A stretch of DNA of 64,000 bases from Promethearchaeota archaeon (GCA_019058295.1 JAHPZI010000028.1:1-64000), one strand, 5' to 3'; numbered from the stretch's first letter, positions 9,059 through 18,905 are shown. Numbers and translations: made by a program. The notes: generated from the sequence alone by a model not told the origin.

Positions 9059-10582
9059 TCATTTTTTATCTAAAATAGAATTTCCTACAACACTCGAATG
9101 TGGTTTAATCCCTAGCAGATCTAATAAAGTAGGAACAACATCCGTAGTTTTGCTATAACTAAGTTCAAAATTGGGAATAGCGCCTGAACCTCCAATAATA
9201 AATGGAACAGTCATAGAACTTTTTAAAGCAATATCATGTGAATAAGGTGAAGATTCTTTTGTTTTGCCATGCTCGAATCCAAAAGCATATTCACCGCAAG
9301 TTGATGTCATTATATCACAAGTTCTTGGATTCTTGAAATATCGAGGTAATTGATCAATAAACATTGGAAAGTCAATTTGATAAGTTGCAGCTAACCATTC
9401 ATCTATAGTGTGAGCTTTATCATCGAGAAGTTTTTCTGCCTTTTCATGTTTCTCGTATCCGAATAAATCTATATCGTTAAATTTATATTTTGTTTTTTGA
9501 TTAATACCATGTCCTTCAAATTCAATTTGACCTTTTGCAATTTTCCCTGTCTTTGGGTCTTTATATTCTAAATTTATTATACCTTTATCTGGTGTATTTT
9601 CGTTTTCCCTATAATACATATATTTTGTTCCAGGAATTTCCCAAATCATTTCAAATAAATTAATTTTTTTGCCATTACTTCCGCTTGGGACAAAATTGTT
9701 TAAGTCCTCAATAGTTGGATGATTATGCCATGTATTTCCTGGAAAATTAAAGAATCCCACAGAACCAAATGTGGCATCAAAATCCCCAGTGCCCTTTTCA
9801 GGTTCATATTGCCTTAAACCTTTTGCTTGAAAAAATGGTTCTAAATCATACATATTTGGAGCAGCATAGTTTCCATGATCTGAGATAATTCCAATTGCAG
9901 TATCGTCATAATATCCCATAGTTTTGAGAGTTTCAATTAATGAACCTAAATATTTATCACAACTCAAAATTTCATTTATATATTTTCTAGATTTAAATCC
10001 TCTTGTATGCATTAATTCATCTGTTTGGGGGATATATATTATAGTAATTTTCGGAATCTCATTATTGGGAAAAATATCTCCCGGATTTTTATAAGCATCA
10101 ATAGCAATTTTAAAAATTAATTCTGATGTGAATTTAAACGGAACCTTAACTTCTGAACCTCGAAACAAAACATTGAGAGCGCTAAGAAAATTTCCCTCAC
10201 CTGCTTGTTCAAAAATAGTTTGAACGCGTTTTCCTACGTCTCTCCCTAATCTCCAAAGCTGACGACCTGCACCATAATTACGAATTATTGGAAATCTCTT
10301 CCCTTCTGAGGGGGAATCTGTTCTACCAACCCAATGATAATTTACTACTCCAGATCCATCTTTTGGGTAATATCCCGAATAAGCTCCTACTATAATGTTT
10401 GAATAACAAGGATAAGTGATGCTTGGAAATGAAGTGATACAGTTCCTACAAGAAATTCCTTTTTCAGCTAAAGAGGCCATATTTGGAGCCTTTCCTTCAT
10501 TCATAAGATCAAAAAGATGTTCAGCTCTCACATCATCCAATATTAATAAGATAACCTGGTTTACTTTAGATTTACGACTCAT
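9059..10582 (-). CDS. Alkaline-phosphatase-superfamily phosphodiesterase/pyrophosphatase
   Basis: A 507-residue protein of the type I phosphodiesterase/nucleotide pyrophosphatase group. LLILDDVRAEHL at about 12-23 supplies a metal-binding Asp. The nucleophile is likely Thr56 in FPSITYPCYSN. Further metal ligands are in QTDELMHTRG, ISDHGNY and the C-terminal FEHGKTKESS. It ends with the superfamily's TTDVVPTLLDLLGI segment. No signal peptide is visible, so it is probably cytoplasmic. The substrate could be a nucleotide-sugar, a phospholipid head group or a sulfate ester. It is divergent from the methyltransferase at 10683. Confidence 0.75.
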   Translation of the reverse strand: MSRKSKVNQVILLILDDVRAEHLFDLMNEGKAPNMASLAEKGISCRNCITSFPSITYPCYSNIIVGAYSGYYPKDGSGVVNYHWVGRTDSPSEGKRFPIIRNYGAGRQLWRLGRDVGKRVQTIFEQAGEGNFLSALNVLFRGSEVKVPFKFTSELIFKIAIDAYKNPGDIFPNNEIPKITIIYIPQTDELMHTRGFKSRKYINEILSCDKYLGSLIETLKTMGYYDDTAIGIISDHGNYAAPNMYDLEPFFQAKGLRQYEPEKGTGDFDATFGSVGFFNFPGNTWHNHPTIEDLNNFVPSGSNGKKINLFEMIWEIPGTKYMYYRENENTPDKGIINLEYKDPKTGKIAKGQIEFEGHGINQKTKYKFNDIDLFGYEKHEKAEKLLDDKAHTIDEWLAATYQIDFPMFIDQLPRYFKNPRTCDIMTSTCGEYAFGFEHGKTKESSPYSHDIALKSSMTVPFIIGGSGAIPNFELSYSKTTDVVPTLLDLLGIKPHSSVVGNSILDKK

Positions 10583-10682
10583 GAAAAACCTCAGCTTTTT
10601 TGTTTTTATTTTAATATGAAAGTTTTAATACATTATAAATCTTAAAGAATTTGAAAATTACATCAGTAGCTGACCAAAACTA

Positions 10683-11741
10683 ATGGAAACAACCCATCAA
10701 ATATTTTTTAAAAACTCCAACGATATGAGCGAAATTAAATCAAATATAATCGATTTAATAATAACTTCCCCTCCTTATCCGATGATTGAGATGTGGGATT
10801 CCTTATTTTCATCTAATAAAGATATTAAAGATGCACTTCAAGAACAAGATGGAAGGACAGCCTTTAGACTGATGCACGAAGAACTGGATAAAGTTTGGAG
10901 AGAATCTGCAAGGGTATTAAAAGAAGGAGGATTTGTGTGTATTAACGTCGGAGATGCGACAAGAACTATTAATAAAAACTTCCAATTATTTCCAAATCAC
11001 ATTAGAATATCTCAATTTTTCCAGAATAATGGTTTTTTATCATTACCTTGCATATTATGGAGAAAACCAACGAACAGCCCAACTAAATTTATGGGATCAG
11101 GGATGTTGCCTCCAAATGCTTATATAACTCTCGAGCATGAATATATTCTAATACTAAGGAAAGGTGAAAATAAGAGAAAATATCCCCCTAAATCTGAACG
11201 TAGATATAAGAGCGCATATTTTTGGGAAGAACGGAATAAATGGTTTTCAGATATTTGGACTGATCTAAGAGGGACATCTCAGAGCTTAAATAACAATAAA
11301 AAATTGAGAGAAAAATCAGCAGCATTTCCTTTAAAGCTCCCATACAGACTGATTAATATGTTTTCTATTTATGGAGATACTATTTTAGATCCTTTTTGGG
11401 GTACTGGAACGACCTCACTGGCAGCAATGGCTTCAGCTAGGAATTCTATTGGGTATGAGCTTAATCTTGAATTTATGGAAATATTCAAAAAAAATGTGGA
11501 AGAAATCAAGAAATTAACTAATTCTATTAATAATAGTAGAATGATTCAACACATCGAATTCATAAAAGAATTCAAAAAAAAAAATAAGAAGATAAATCAT
11601 AATTCAATAAATTATAAATTCCCCGTTATTACACAACAAGAAAAGAATTTATTACTATATTCCATTAAGAATTGGAATATAGATGGTAATAGTTATCGAA
11701 TAAATCATAAAAAATTTGATTATGACAACATGATTAACTAA
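10683..11741 (+). CDS. DNA methyltransferase, beta class, probably N4-cytosine
   Basis: A 352-residue DNA methylase. The catalytic motif TSPPY is at residues 28-32 and the SAM-binding motif DPFWGTGTTSLAA comes late, near 240. This order (IV before I) defines the beta class, and SPPY is typical of N4-cytosine enzymes, although N6-adenine specificity cannot be excluded. No restriction nuclease is adjacent, so it looks solitary. The C-terminal 80 residues are rich in Lys and Asn. The start has no Shine-Dalgarno sequence, so the transcript may be leaderless. Confidence 0.8.
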   Translation: METTHQIFFKNSNDMSEIKSNIIDLIITSPPYPMIEMWDSLFSSNKDIKDALQEQDGRTAFRLMHEELDKVWRESARVLKEGGFVCINVGDATRTINKNFQLFPNHIRISQFFQNNGFLSLPCILWRKPTNSPTKFMGSGMLPPNAYITLEHEYILILRKGENKRKYPPKSERRYKSAYFWEERNKWFSDIWTDLRGTSQSLNNNKKLREKSAAFPLKLPYRLINMFSIYGDTILDPFWGTGTTSLAAMASARNSIGYELNLEFMEIFKKNVEEIKKLTNSINNSRMIQHIEFIKEFKKKNKKINHNSINYKFPVITQQEKNLLLYSIKNWNIDGNSYRINHKKFDYDNMIN

Positions 11742-11861
11742 TTTAATCTCTTAAAATATTTTAAAAAAAGTAAGTTTTGAATCAAATCCATCCTGCGCAA
11801 CAGTCAATTCATCAAATAACTTTCCATTAATGGGTTTTTTATTTGAATCATTATTTTGGAT

Positions 11862-12731
11862 TTATTCCTCGCAATCTTGAGCTAGTTGCTGGTTAATCTT
11901 TATAAATCCTGCTTCTTGAATATTTCTCTGATCTGATTTTACTGACCTGTTAACCTGACTTAATTGCTTCATTGCGAATTTTTTGCCTTTTGTAATATTG
12001 TCAATTAATTCCTTTTTACTTAATCCACCACTTATAGTCAATGCTGTTTGAAATGAATGGTCTGGTTCTAAAGTTTTAAATTCAATTTGTAATGCCGAAA
12101 GAATTTCTCCTCCTTCTTGATAGAGGTTATTTGATAAAGTTAATCTTTCTTGATTAATAGCAAAATCTTTAGTTAAAATTGCCTCGTAAGATGTTGGCTT
12201 TGAAATTGTCGAAAAACCCCCATATACACCCGTTTTATCGTATTGATAAATGATATCATTCTCATTATCATACCCAGAAAGATCATCATCAAAGCCCTCT
12301 AGTCCATTAATATCGAAATCGAAGACGAAATACATCGAAAAATCAATTAAATCGAAAATAGAATTATTTTTTAGCGTGAAATATGTATTCATATAAGGGG
12401 CTTGCCCTCGACGGAGAAAAATGTCAAGATATAAACGAATTCGATGTTCTTCTTCTTTTAGTGAAAGATGCTTTAATTTTTTCTTATCAATCATCATATT
12501 TAAATACTCTTTAATATCGAAGTCAAGCGTTATCCTATCAATCGCAGTACCAGTTCGACTATTCACAAGTTGATATATCGGAGTTGGTTCAATATTTTTT
12601 AATATTACTGGTAAAATTCCGATAGATTCTCCTTTTAATTTAAAGCTAAACCACGGTCCAGACAGTGTTGGTTCTGTTAGGTATAATAAGTATTTTTGTT
12701 TGTATTCAATTTCTTTTATTGAAAATCCCAT
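11862..12731 (-). CDS. Conserved-looking hypothetical protein, beta-rich
   Basis: I do not recognise this 289-residue soluble protein. It has no signal peptide or membrane segment. The composition suggests alternating beta strands, with repeated aromatic-hydrophobic segments such as YFVFDFDI and a very acidic loop (GFDDDLSGYDNENDI) near 145-160. The last 70 residues look helical and polar, ending in an acidic Cys-containing tail (QDCEE). It lies downstream of the Roadblock-GTPase gene on the same strand, separated by about 190 bases. No function is proposed. Confidence 0.6.
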   Translation of the reverse strand: MGFSIKEIEYKQKYLLYLTEPTLSGPWFSFKLKGESIGILPVILKNIEPTPIYQLVNSRTGTAIDRITLDFDIKEYLNMMIDKKKLKHLSLKEEEHRIRLYLDIFLRRGQAPYMNTYFTLKNNSIFDLIDFSMYFVFDFDINGLEGFDDDLSGYDNENDIIYQYDKTGVYGGFSTISKPTSYEAILTKDFAINQERLTLSNNLYQEGGEILSALQIEFKTLEPDHSFQTALTISGGLSKKELIDNITKGKKFAMKQLSQVNRSVKSDQRNIQEAGFIKINQQLAQDCEE

Positions 12732-12888
12732 GAGATATCCAGCGGTATTTCAAGTTGCAAAGATTTCATTAAAAGCAACCTTTAAAACTATCTATTTTTC
12801 ACCTCTTTTAATATTTTAATTTTTGAAAATTTAATCCTAAGTTAATAAAAGATAAAGAATTATTAAATAACTCTAATCATAATTACAA

Positions 12889-12918
12889 TATGAAGTCTGC
12901 GTTTGCTCCTGAAAAAAA
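12889..12918 (-). pseudogene. Short remnant of a GTPase coding segment
   Basis: Immediately after the stop codon of the Roadblock-GTPase, about 30 bases repeat an internal part of that gene (about 13184-13215) with five mismatches. On the minus strand they read FFSGANADFI, against FFSGANAAFI in the intact gene. The match is to coding sequence within the GTPase domain and has no start or flanking homology. It looks like the scar of a partial duplication or of a decayed paralogue. Confidence 0.6.
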
Positions 12919-13899
12919 TTAAAAAACATTTTCTAAATACTTGAAAGCAATATAAAGAAAAGCATCATTCACATTAGCTCCTGTTTTTGCGCTAGTTAAT
13001 ATATAATGGAAGCCATATTCGTCCGCTATATTTTTTATATCTTCCTCGTTTACAGATAAATCCTCTAGATCAGATTTATTACCAACGATTACAACCGGAA
13101 TTCGCTGTTGTACTGTATTCCTAATATCATCAAACCAGACTCTTACACTTTCAAGTGTACTTGGGCGTGTGCGATCCAGTGTTATGAAAGCTGCGTTTGC
13201 TCCCGAGAAAAATCTTTGTCTAAACGGTTGCATTTCTTTTTTTTGACCACCGATATCCCATATAATAAAATTTACTTGAGTATCTTCTGTAATATCCAGT
13301 ACTTTTTTATGAATCTCTACTCCAAGTGTGGATATATATTCATCTGAAAAACTATTTTCGACAAATCTTTTTATCAGTGAGGTTTTTCCAACTTGATAAT
13401 CACCCGTTATAATTAGCTTTGTAGAAAAATCACCTTTAGGGAGTCTTCCGCCCCTAGTCTTTGCAATACTTTTAATACTCGAGGGGATTTCAAGACTAAC
13501 CTCGTTTCCCTCAATTATTTGCTCAATCTTTCCAGCAATATGTTCAGAATAGACTTTTAGCTCAACATCTGTAGTCGATGGATTTGCGACTGTGGTTAAA
13601 ATTGAGTTAGGACCCATGCTAGCAAAGGCAAATTTTTTTTCTCCTATTGAAGTAATGTTTAAAAAATTACTTATTCCAAATTCCTTTTTAAATCTATCAA
13701 TAGAACTATCAATTGCAGCTGAAATAACACCAATAAAAGAATCGCTTTCAGATTCTTCAGATTCTTCCCTGCTTTCGAAAGCAATTATAAATCCGTCCCT
13801 ATCACATATCGCAACTGCTTCAACCCCATCAACATTAATAATGAAATTTCTTAGTAATTCACGAAATAACTTTTCCAATTCTTGATAAAACCCTTTCAA
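12919..13899 (-). CDS. Roadblock/LC7 domain fused to a Ras/Rab-like small GTPase
   Basis: A 326-residue two-domain protein. Residues 1-135 form a Roadblock/LC7-like fold, with the GVEAVAICDRDGFIIAFE strand pair and the helix-loop after it. Residues 160-326 are a complete small GTPase: G1 GDYQVGKTS at 166-174, G2 Thr in STLGVE near 190, G3 WDIGGQ at 214-219, G4 NKSD at 274-277 and G5 TSAK at 302-305. GGQ replaces the AGQ of Ras. There is no C-terminal prenylation cysteine. Roadblock proteins regulate small GTPases (MglB for MglA, Ragulator for Rag), so the fusion suggests an in-cis regulator. This architecture is typical of Asgard archaea. The start is a TTG. Confidence 0.92.
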   Translation of the reverse strand: MKGFYQELEKLFRELLRNFIINVDGVEAVAICDRDGFIIAFESREESEESESDSFIGVISAAIDSSIDRFKKEFGISNFLNITSIGEKKFAFASMGPNSILTTVANPSTTDVELKVYSEHIAGKIEQIIEGNEVSLEIPSSIKSIAKTRGGRLPKGDFSTKLIITGDYQVGKTSLIKRFVENSFSDEYISTLGVEIHKKVLDITEDTQVNFIIWDIGGQKKEMQPFRQRFFSGANAAFITLDRTRPSTLESVRVWFDDIRNTVQQRIPVVIVGNKSDLEDLSVNEEDIKNIADEYGFHYILTSAKTGANVNDAFLYIAFKYLENVF

Positions 13900-14077
13900 T
13901 GTAATTATATTGTTAAAAATAATATTATCTTTAACTTTTTTAAATATATTTATTAAAAATATTTTAATTTGGATAAATTTATGCTGTAATATTGATATGG
14001 ATATTGTTATTAAATAATATATTTAACATATCACCATGCTATATCATTTTATATCTTTTTCTTATTGCTTACCATTT

Positions 14078-14227
14078 ATGATAGAAAATAATTTACGAAA
14101 TGAACCTAACTTAGCAAAATTAATAGATCGTGCTATGAGTCTATTTAGGGAGATAGATCTTACAGAACTTGCAGAAAAATGGGAAAAAATTCTTAAAAAT
14201 TATAATAGACAAAACATGGTAAGATAG
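14078..14227 (+). CDS. Small hypothetical protein
   Basis: The open frame runs from 14036, but its first 14 residues are hydrophobic and unlike the rest, so ATG 14078 (49 residues) is the more likely start. The peptide is helical and charged and contains IDRAMSLFREIDLTELAE. A similar pattern (IDRLKSLFKQLDVSYLRE) occurs in the small protein at 25.1 kb, which supports both being real. It is divergent from the Roadblock-GTPase gene. No function is known. Confidence 0.4.
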   Translation: MIENNLRNEPNLAKLIDRAMSLFREIDLTELAEKWEKILKNYNRQNMVR

Positions 14228-14334
14228 ATTGTTTCCAAATTTAGTTAGTATTTTATATTTTACTAATTATAATTTTTACATCGAGGAGAATGAAAAAAAA
14301 AAATATAATTTAAATAATTTTTAAATGAAATATT

Positions 14335-15540
14335 TTATTTAGTTTTGCTTTTTTCTTTGGCTGCTTTCTTTTCTGCTTCTCTTTCTTCTTTTTCTCTAGC
14401 TTTTCTTACTTTTTCAACCTGCTTTTTGCTTGTTTTTACATGTTTCTTCTTTAATTTAACTCTTTTTCTCTGTTTCTTCATCGCGCCGTATTTAGCGATT
14501 CCAACAATAGCCATTACAATCATTAAAGGTATTACGAGATAGAATATCGCGACACCTTTCATTGCTGTTAATTGACCACCAGGTAGTAAATAATCAGAAT
14601 ATTCATATGCAGCCTTAGCAAATATCAACCAGATTAAAATAGCATCTGAATTAATTACTTTTAATTTTTCACCAATAAGTTCAGCTTTTTTTCCCACAAG
14701 TCCTCCAATTGAAACTAGCAAAATGAACATATCAAAAGCAAACATGACAATCCTAGTAATTAATATTGGTAGTGTGCCACCTCCCTGTACTGTGAATAAT
14801 GCAGTTATCATTAAAAAAGAAACATATCCGCCAATAAAAATGAAGTAAATACCAAGCCACGCATTAAATTTTCCTGTAATAAGTGTAATTATAATTGTGG
14901 TACCTACAAGAACAAAGATCATCAAAATAGTAATTATTGGCATCCAATACAACATAAATCTTAATGATGGGTGTACATCCTCCTTTGGTTGTAATGGAGC
15001 TTGTCCTGCTATTATATTAGGGGCAAATAATATTAAAAAAATACTTATAAGAGCGCCTAATAAGAATAATCCCCACCGCACAAAAAAAGCAACTCCTTTA
15101 GGAGCTTTGTAAACTTTATCGTCGAATTGAACTCCTTTTTCAAAACAAAAATACATCGCAAATAAAGCAGTGATGAAAATATAAGAAAATATTGAAACAA
15201 CGAACATCAAGGACGTAAATAGATCAATCATAGTAAAAAAAACGTAATATCCAAAGAACCAATAAATAAAAATAGCAATTATAAAAAAACCGAGAGCTTT
15301 ACCTATGTTTTTCCATGAAATTTTTCTGACCTCTCCGCGAAATAATGCTGTGTAGAGAAATAATACTAAGCAAAGGAATAGCAGCGGTAAAAACATTAAT
15401 TGTGCAAACAAGACCATCCTAGGAACACCCGTTAAGTTCGCAAAGTATAGTGTACTGAATCCCGTGATTAACCAAATAACTAAAACCAAGAAAATAATAT
15501 TTCTTTTTTTAAAAAGCTGTCCCAAGTCCCCAAGTCCCAT
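14335..15540 (-). CDS. Multi-pass membrane protein with basic C-terminal tail
   Basis: A 401-residue protein with about nine or ten hydrophobic segments between residues 15 and 345. The last 55 residues are a Lys/Glu/Arg-rich tail that is probably a cytosolic coiled coil. I do not recognise the family. No catalytic motif, Cys cluster or transporter signature is visible. It is a single gene on the minus strand between a small ORF and hisB, with clear AT-rich gaps on both sides, so it is probably transcribed alone. It may be an Asgard-specific membrane scaffold, but that is speculation. Confidence 0.75.
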   Translation of the reverse strand: MGLGDLGQLFKKRNIIFLVLVIWLITGFSTLYFANLTGVPRMVLFAQLMFLPLLFLCLVLFLYTALFRGEVRKISWKNIGKALGFFIIAIFIYWFFGYYVFFTMIDLFTSLMFVVSIFSYIFITALFAMYFCFEKGVQFDDKVYKAPKGVAFFVRWGLFLLGALISIFLILFAPNIIAGQAPLQPKEDVHPSLRFMLYWMPIITILMIFVLVGTTIIITLITGKFNAWLGIYFIFIGGYVSFLMITALFTVQGGGTLPILITRIVMFAFDMFILLVSIGGLVGKKAELIGEKLKVINSDAILIWLIFAKAAYEYSDYLLPGGQLTAMKGVAIFYLVIPLMIVMAIVGIAKYGAMKKQRKRVKLKKKHVKTSKKQVEKVRKAREKEEREAEKKAAKEKSKTK

Positions 15541-15681
15541 TATAGATCATCTTATATCGTAAAAGGTTTTAAATCTTTAAAAACTATAAAGAAATTTAAT
15601 TGTATAATTGTATATAATTTTAAAAGTTTACATTTCAAAAAATAAATTATAATTAGTAATTTAATTTTTTATCAATACTTC

Positions 15682-16272
15682 TTAAAGTACGCCTTTAGTA
15701 GAGGGTATCTCGTCTGAAACGACCGTTTTTGCGATTTTTATCGCTCTGGCAAGAGCTTTGAAGGCAGCTTCAACGATATGATGTTGATCTTCACCATAAA
15801 GAACTTTGATATGTAGGTTCATTTTAGCATTTTCTGCGAAGGAATTAAAAAAATGGCGAATGTCTTCTATGGCAACATCTTCTATATCACATTCCTCATT
15901 CAATTTTAAATCCAAGACCAAAGCCTTACGACCACTAAAATCAAGTGCACACCTGGCTAACGATTCATCCATTGGAATAAGTGCTGACCCATATCTATTT
16001 ATTCCTCTCTTATCTCCTAACGCTTTCAAAAAACATTCTCCTAAAGTTATCCCTATGTCTTCAATCGTGTGATGGGTTAAGTCTCCTGTTGCCCTTACTT
16101 TGAGATCGATACCGGAGTGTCGAGTCAATAAAACTAGCATGTGATCCATGAATTTATAGCTTGTGCTAATATCATTTTTGCCAGATCCATCTAAATCTAA
16201 TTCGATAGTTATTTCAGTTTCAGTGGTATTTCTTGTTAGATGTGCGGTTCTTCCCATTTTTATCAATCTCAT
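15682..16272 (-). CDS. hisB: HisB, imidazoleglycerol-phosphate dehydratase
   Basis: A 196-residue enzyme for the sixth step of histidine synthesis, converting imidazole glycerol phosphate to imidazole acetol phosphate. The manganese-site signatures are present: FMDHML near 43-48, THHTIED near 66-72, DESLARCALD, DIRHFFNSFAENA and GEDQHHIVEAAFKALARA near 164-180. Length matches the single-function archaeal enzyme. Translation could start at the first or sixth codon (MGRTAH). No other his gene is nearby, so the pathway genes are scattered in this genome. Confidence 0.95.
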   Translation of the reverse strand: MRLIKMGRTAHLTRNTTETEITIELDLDGSGKNDISTSYKFMDHMLVLLTRHSGIDLKVRATGDLTHHTIEDIGITLGECFLKALGDKRGINRYGSALIPMDESLARCALDFSGRKALVLDLKLNEECDIEDVAIEDIRHFFNSFAENAKMNLHIKVLYGEDQHHIVEAAFKALARAIKIAKTVVSDEIPSTKGVL

Positions 16273-16304
16273 TCTTTTTTTATTATATTAATATAGTTAA
16301 ATCA

Positions 16305-18245
16305 TCAAATTAAATTTTTCATAAAATTCGAGATGTATTTTTTATTTAATTCAGAAATTTGATAAATTTTATAAACAAGAACATCAATTTTGCTTTCTAA
16401 TGTATCTCGATTCACATCATTTTCGGAAATTAATTTGACATTTTTAGCGATGTCTGACGCAATTTTTCTTTCTTCTATGGATTCTGGAATTTTTATTGGT
16501 AGATTTTTTATCTTTTCAATTAAAATTCTTGGAAATAATTTTTTATATGAGCCAAATGATTTTATAAAAAAATATGATAATAACTGAGAGTTGATTAATC
16601 CTAAAAGATAATAATTGTCGAATTCAGGATTAGGTGATTGAATTATTTTCAAATTATAAAATGATTGAGAAGTTAAGGATAATTCATCATCATAAGCTGC
16701 ACAGATGAGATTATTTTGGCTTAATTGTCTAATAATGATACGATCTTCATATAAGCTTAAATCTTTATAATTGATTCCTTTCTTTTTTATATTAATGTTT
16801 TTATATTCTTTTGTCCGATATCGATTAATCGAATATAAAAATGGTTTAAAATCTTCTTTTAAATTTTCAGGAATATTATGATGAATTATATTCTCGATAG
16901 CATTTTGGTTTAACAAGCTTTCACATTCTCTACATTTTAATTTATTTTTAGGAAGGGGGTAATACTTCTTACAAGTATCACAATAAATAATCTTACCGGA
17001 TTTACTTAATTCTACTCCTCTGCTTAGAGATATTTTGAATCCATCGCTTCTCATTAAATCCTCCAATTTAGGAAAATTATGATTAAGGATATTGAGAACT
17101 GCTCTATCTGTATCATTTAAATTAATTAAAAATTTATAATCCCATTTTTCTAAATAATTTTGCTGAATCATTCTTGGGGTGCTATATTTAGACATGGGTA
17201 TGCTGATTTTAATTACGTTTTCATGTCTCTCTTTTTTAGCTCTTTCCTTTTGTAATATTAATATTATATTAGAAACGATAGGGTCGTCAAATTTTGGACC
17301 TGTATGATATATTTCTTTAATTTTTGTAATGTTTTTAATATAGTTTCTAATAACTGCTCGATTTGATAATACTAAAAGCGAATCTGGGACTATATATCCT
17401 AAATAACCGCTATTGTTTAATAGCCGAATTCCAAGCTCTATAAATAACTGATAATAATCATATTGTCCTATATTTGTCTCAAAGTCTCCACTTTCAATAA
17501 GTGCCCTTATTTCTGAAGGTATATCTCTAATAAAAATATAGGGGGGATTTCCAACAACATAATCAAATTTCTGCCTGTGAAAATCTATTGGAAATTTTGA
17601 TTGAGTTAAAGTCAATGCGTTTAAATTATAGACTTTAAAGAATGGTAACTGATACTCTTTTTCCTGTTCTTTTATTACTTTATAAATCTTAAATAAACAA
17701 TTATGTATATTAATCTGACATAAAATACAAGCAATTGGGTTTATATCTACACCATAAATATTTTCTTTAACCTTTAAAATTAGATCTTTTCCTTCATTAA
17801 GCGAAAAATCATTCAGATTTGGTTTATCAAGGTTTTTTTTAAACTGATTAATTAAAATATTAATAGATTGAATAATAAAACTTCCAGAACCACAGCTAAT
17901 ATCAATAAGTTTTTTGTCATCTATATGACTTTCCGAATAATATCCAACAGCATTTAATATATAATCAACTATGAATAAAGGAGTAAAAAATTCTCCTAAA
18001 CTTTTTCTAACTTCATATTTTAGACTTTTTTCGTAAATTTTTCCTATTATATCTAAATTTGAATCAGAATTATTAATCTCTTTTGATTCAGGAATATTTT
18101 CTTTTAAATCATCGGAATTAAATAAATGTTCAACAACTTCTTTAACGGAATCTCTATCTTTTTCACTTTTTAGATTTCTTCTATAATATTCAATTAGTTT
18201 TACGATTAAATTTTCCTTTTTCAAATAATCTATAAAATCTTTCAT
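16305..18245 (-). CDS. N6-adenine DNA methyltransferase with target-recognition region (Eco57I/TaqI-like)
   Basis: A 646-residue enzyme. GEFFTPLFIVDYIL near 95 and DISCGSGSFIIQSI near 118 bind SAM. The catalytic NPPYIFI is near 233, typical of gamma-class N6-adenine methylases. Residues about 395-646 resemble a TaqI/Eco57I-type DNA-recognition region, interrupted by a four-cysteine zinc ribbon (CDTC and CREC near 425-445). The N-terminal 90 residues show no PD-(D/E)XK nuclease motif, and no restriction or specificity subunit is adjacent. It looks like a solitary methylase or the remnant of a type IIG-like system. Confidence 0.8.
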   Translation of the reverse strand: MKDFIDYLKKENLIVKLIEYYRRNLKSEKDRDSVKEVVEHLFNSDDLKENIPESKEINNSDSNLDIIGKIYEKSLKYEVRKSLGEFFTPLFIVDYILNAVGYYSESHIDDKKLIDISCGSGSFIIQSINILINQFKKNLDKPNLNDFSLNEGKDLILKVKENIYGVDINPIACILCQINIHNCLFKIYKVIKEQEKEYQLPFFKVYNLNALTLTQSKFPIDFHRQKFDYVVGNPPYIFIRDIPSEIRALIESGDFETNIGQYDYYQLFIELGIRLLNNSGYLGYIVPDSLLVLSNRAVIRNYIKNITKIKEIYHTGPKFDDPIVSNIILILQKERAKKERHENVIKISIPMSKYSTPRMIQQNYLEKWDYKFLINLNDTDRAVLNILNHNFPKLEDLMRSDGFKISLSRGVELSKSGKIIYCDTCKKYYPLPKNKLKCRECESLLNQNAIENIIHHNIPENLKEDFKPFLYSINRYRTKEYKNINIKKKGINYKDLSLYEDRIIIRQLSQNNLICAAYDDELSLTSQSFYNLKIIQSPNPEFDNYYLLGLINSQLLSYFFIKSFGSYKKLFPRILIEKIKNLPIKIPESIEERKIASDIAKNVKLISENDVNRDTLESKIDVLVYKIYQISELNKKYISNFMKNLI

Positions 18246-18364
18246 AAAAGAACAAAATTTAATGATTCTATCTCAAAAATAAGTTTTAAGATTATTTCTT
18301 TTTTATTATTTGCTTTTTAATAACCTCAATAAATCTTTTTAGAAATATTGGGTTCTTAAAAATT

Positions 18365-18871
18365 ATGGAAATTACAAAGAGAGAGTTATACAATTTTAAA
18401 GATCGTAAACTTCCAGAAAAAATATGTTTTAAACCTATTGGGATAATTCATACCGAATTTAAAACCTTAAAGGGAATTCCTATTCAATTCTCTCAATCTG
18501 ATTCAATAGGAACAATCGAAATATTTCATGATTATGAGCCGGCATTAAAAGATCTAGATGGATTTTCTCATATTTATTGCCTTTATTTTTTTGATATGGT
18601 TAAACCACCCGTTCCTCTTCAATCTAAGCCCTTTTTAATTGATGAAATAAAAGGAGTGTTCGCAATTCGAACTCCTTTTCGTCCTAATCCAATTGGTCTC
18701 TCAATTCTTGAAATTTTAGAAATTAAAGGCAATCTGATACAAGTTAAAAATATAGATATTTTAGATAGAACTCCAATATTAGACATTAAACCATATATCC
18801 CTCAGTTTGATTCCAGAGAGACTAATAAAATTGGATGGCTTCACGGAAAAATTAAGAAAAAAACAAGTTAA
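18365..18871 (+). CDS. trmO: TrmO-like tRNA t6A37 N6-methyltransferase (UPF0066)
   Basis: A 168-residue protein of the TrmO/TsaA-like family, which methylates N6-threonylcarbamoyladenosine at position 37 of tRNA. It opens with the family's FKPIGIIHTEF. The core carries DLDGFSHIYCLYFFD and AIRTPFRPNPIGLSILEIL near 100-118, the most conserved family block. It ends with the usual DILDRTPILDIKPYIPQFD. Length fits a single TrmO domain without the C-terminal extension of the E. coli protein. Confidence 0.88.
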   Translation: MEITKRELYNFKDRKLPEKICFKPIGIIHTEFKTLKGIPIQFSQSDSIGTIEIFHDYEPALKDLDGFSHIYCLYFFDMVKPPVPLQSKPFLIDEIKGVFAIRTPFRPNPIGLSILEILEIKGNLIQVKNIDILDRTPILDIKPYIPQFDSRETNKIGWLHGKIKKKTS

Positions 18872-18895
18872 TCTTTCTTTTCAAAAAGAACAATA

Positions 18896-18905
18896 TTTAT
18901 ATATT
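18896..18905 (+). promoter_or_regulatory. Candidate archaeal TATA box
   Basis: TTTATATATT lies about 70 bases upstream of the membrane/longin gene at 18973. It matches the archaeal TATA consensus and would put transcription start near 18930, giving a leader of about 40 bases. Such motifs are frequent in AT-rich DNA, so support is moderate. Confidence 0.35.
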
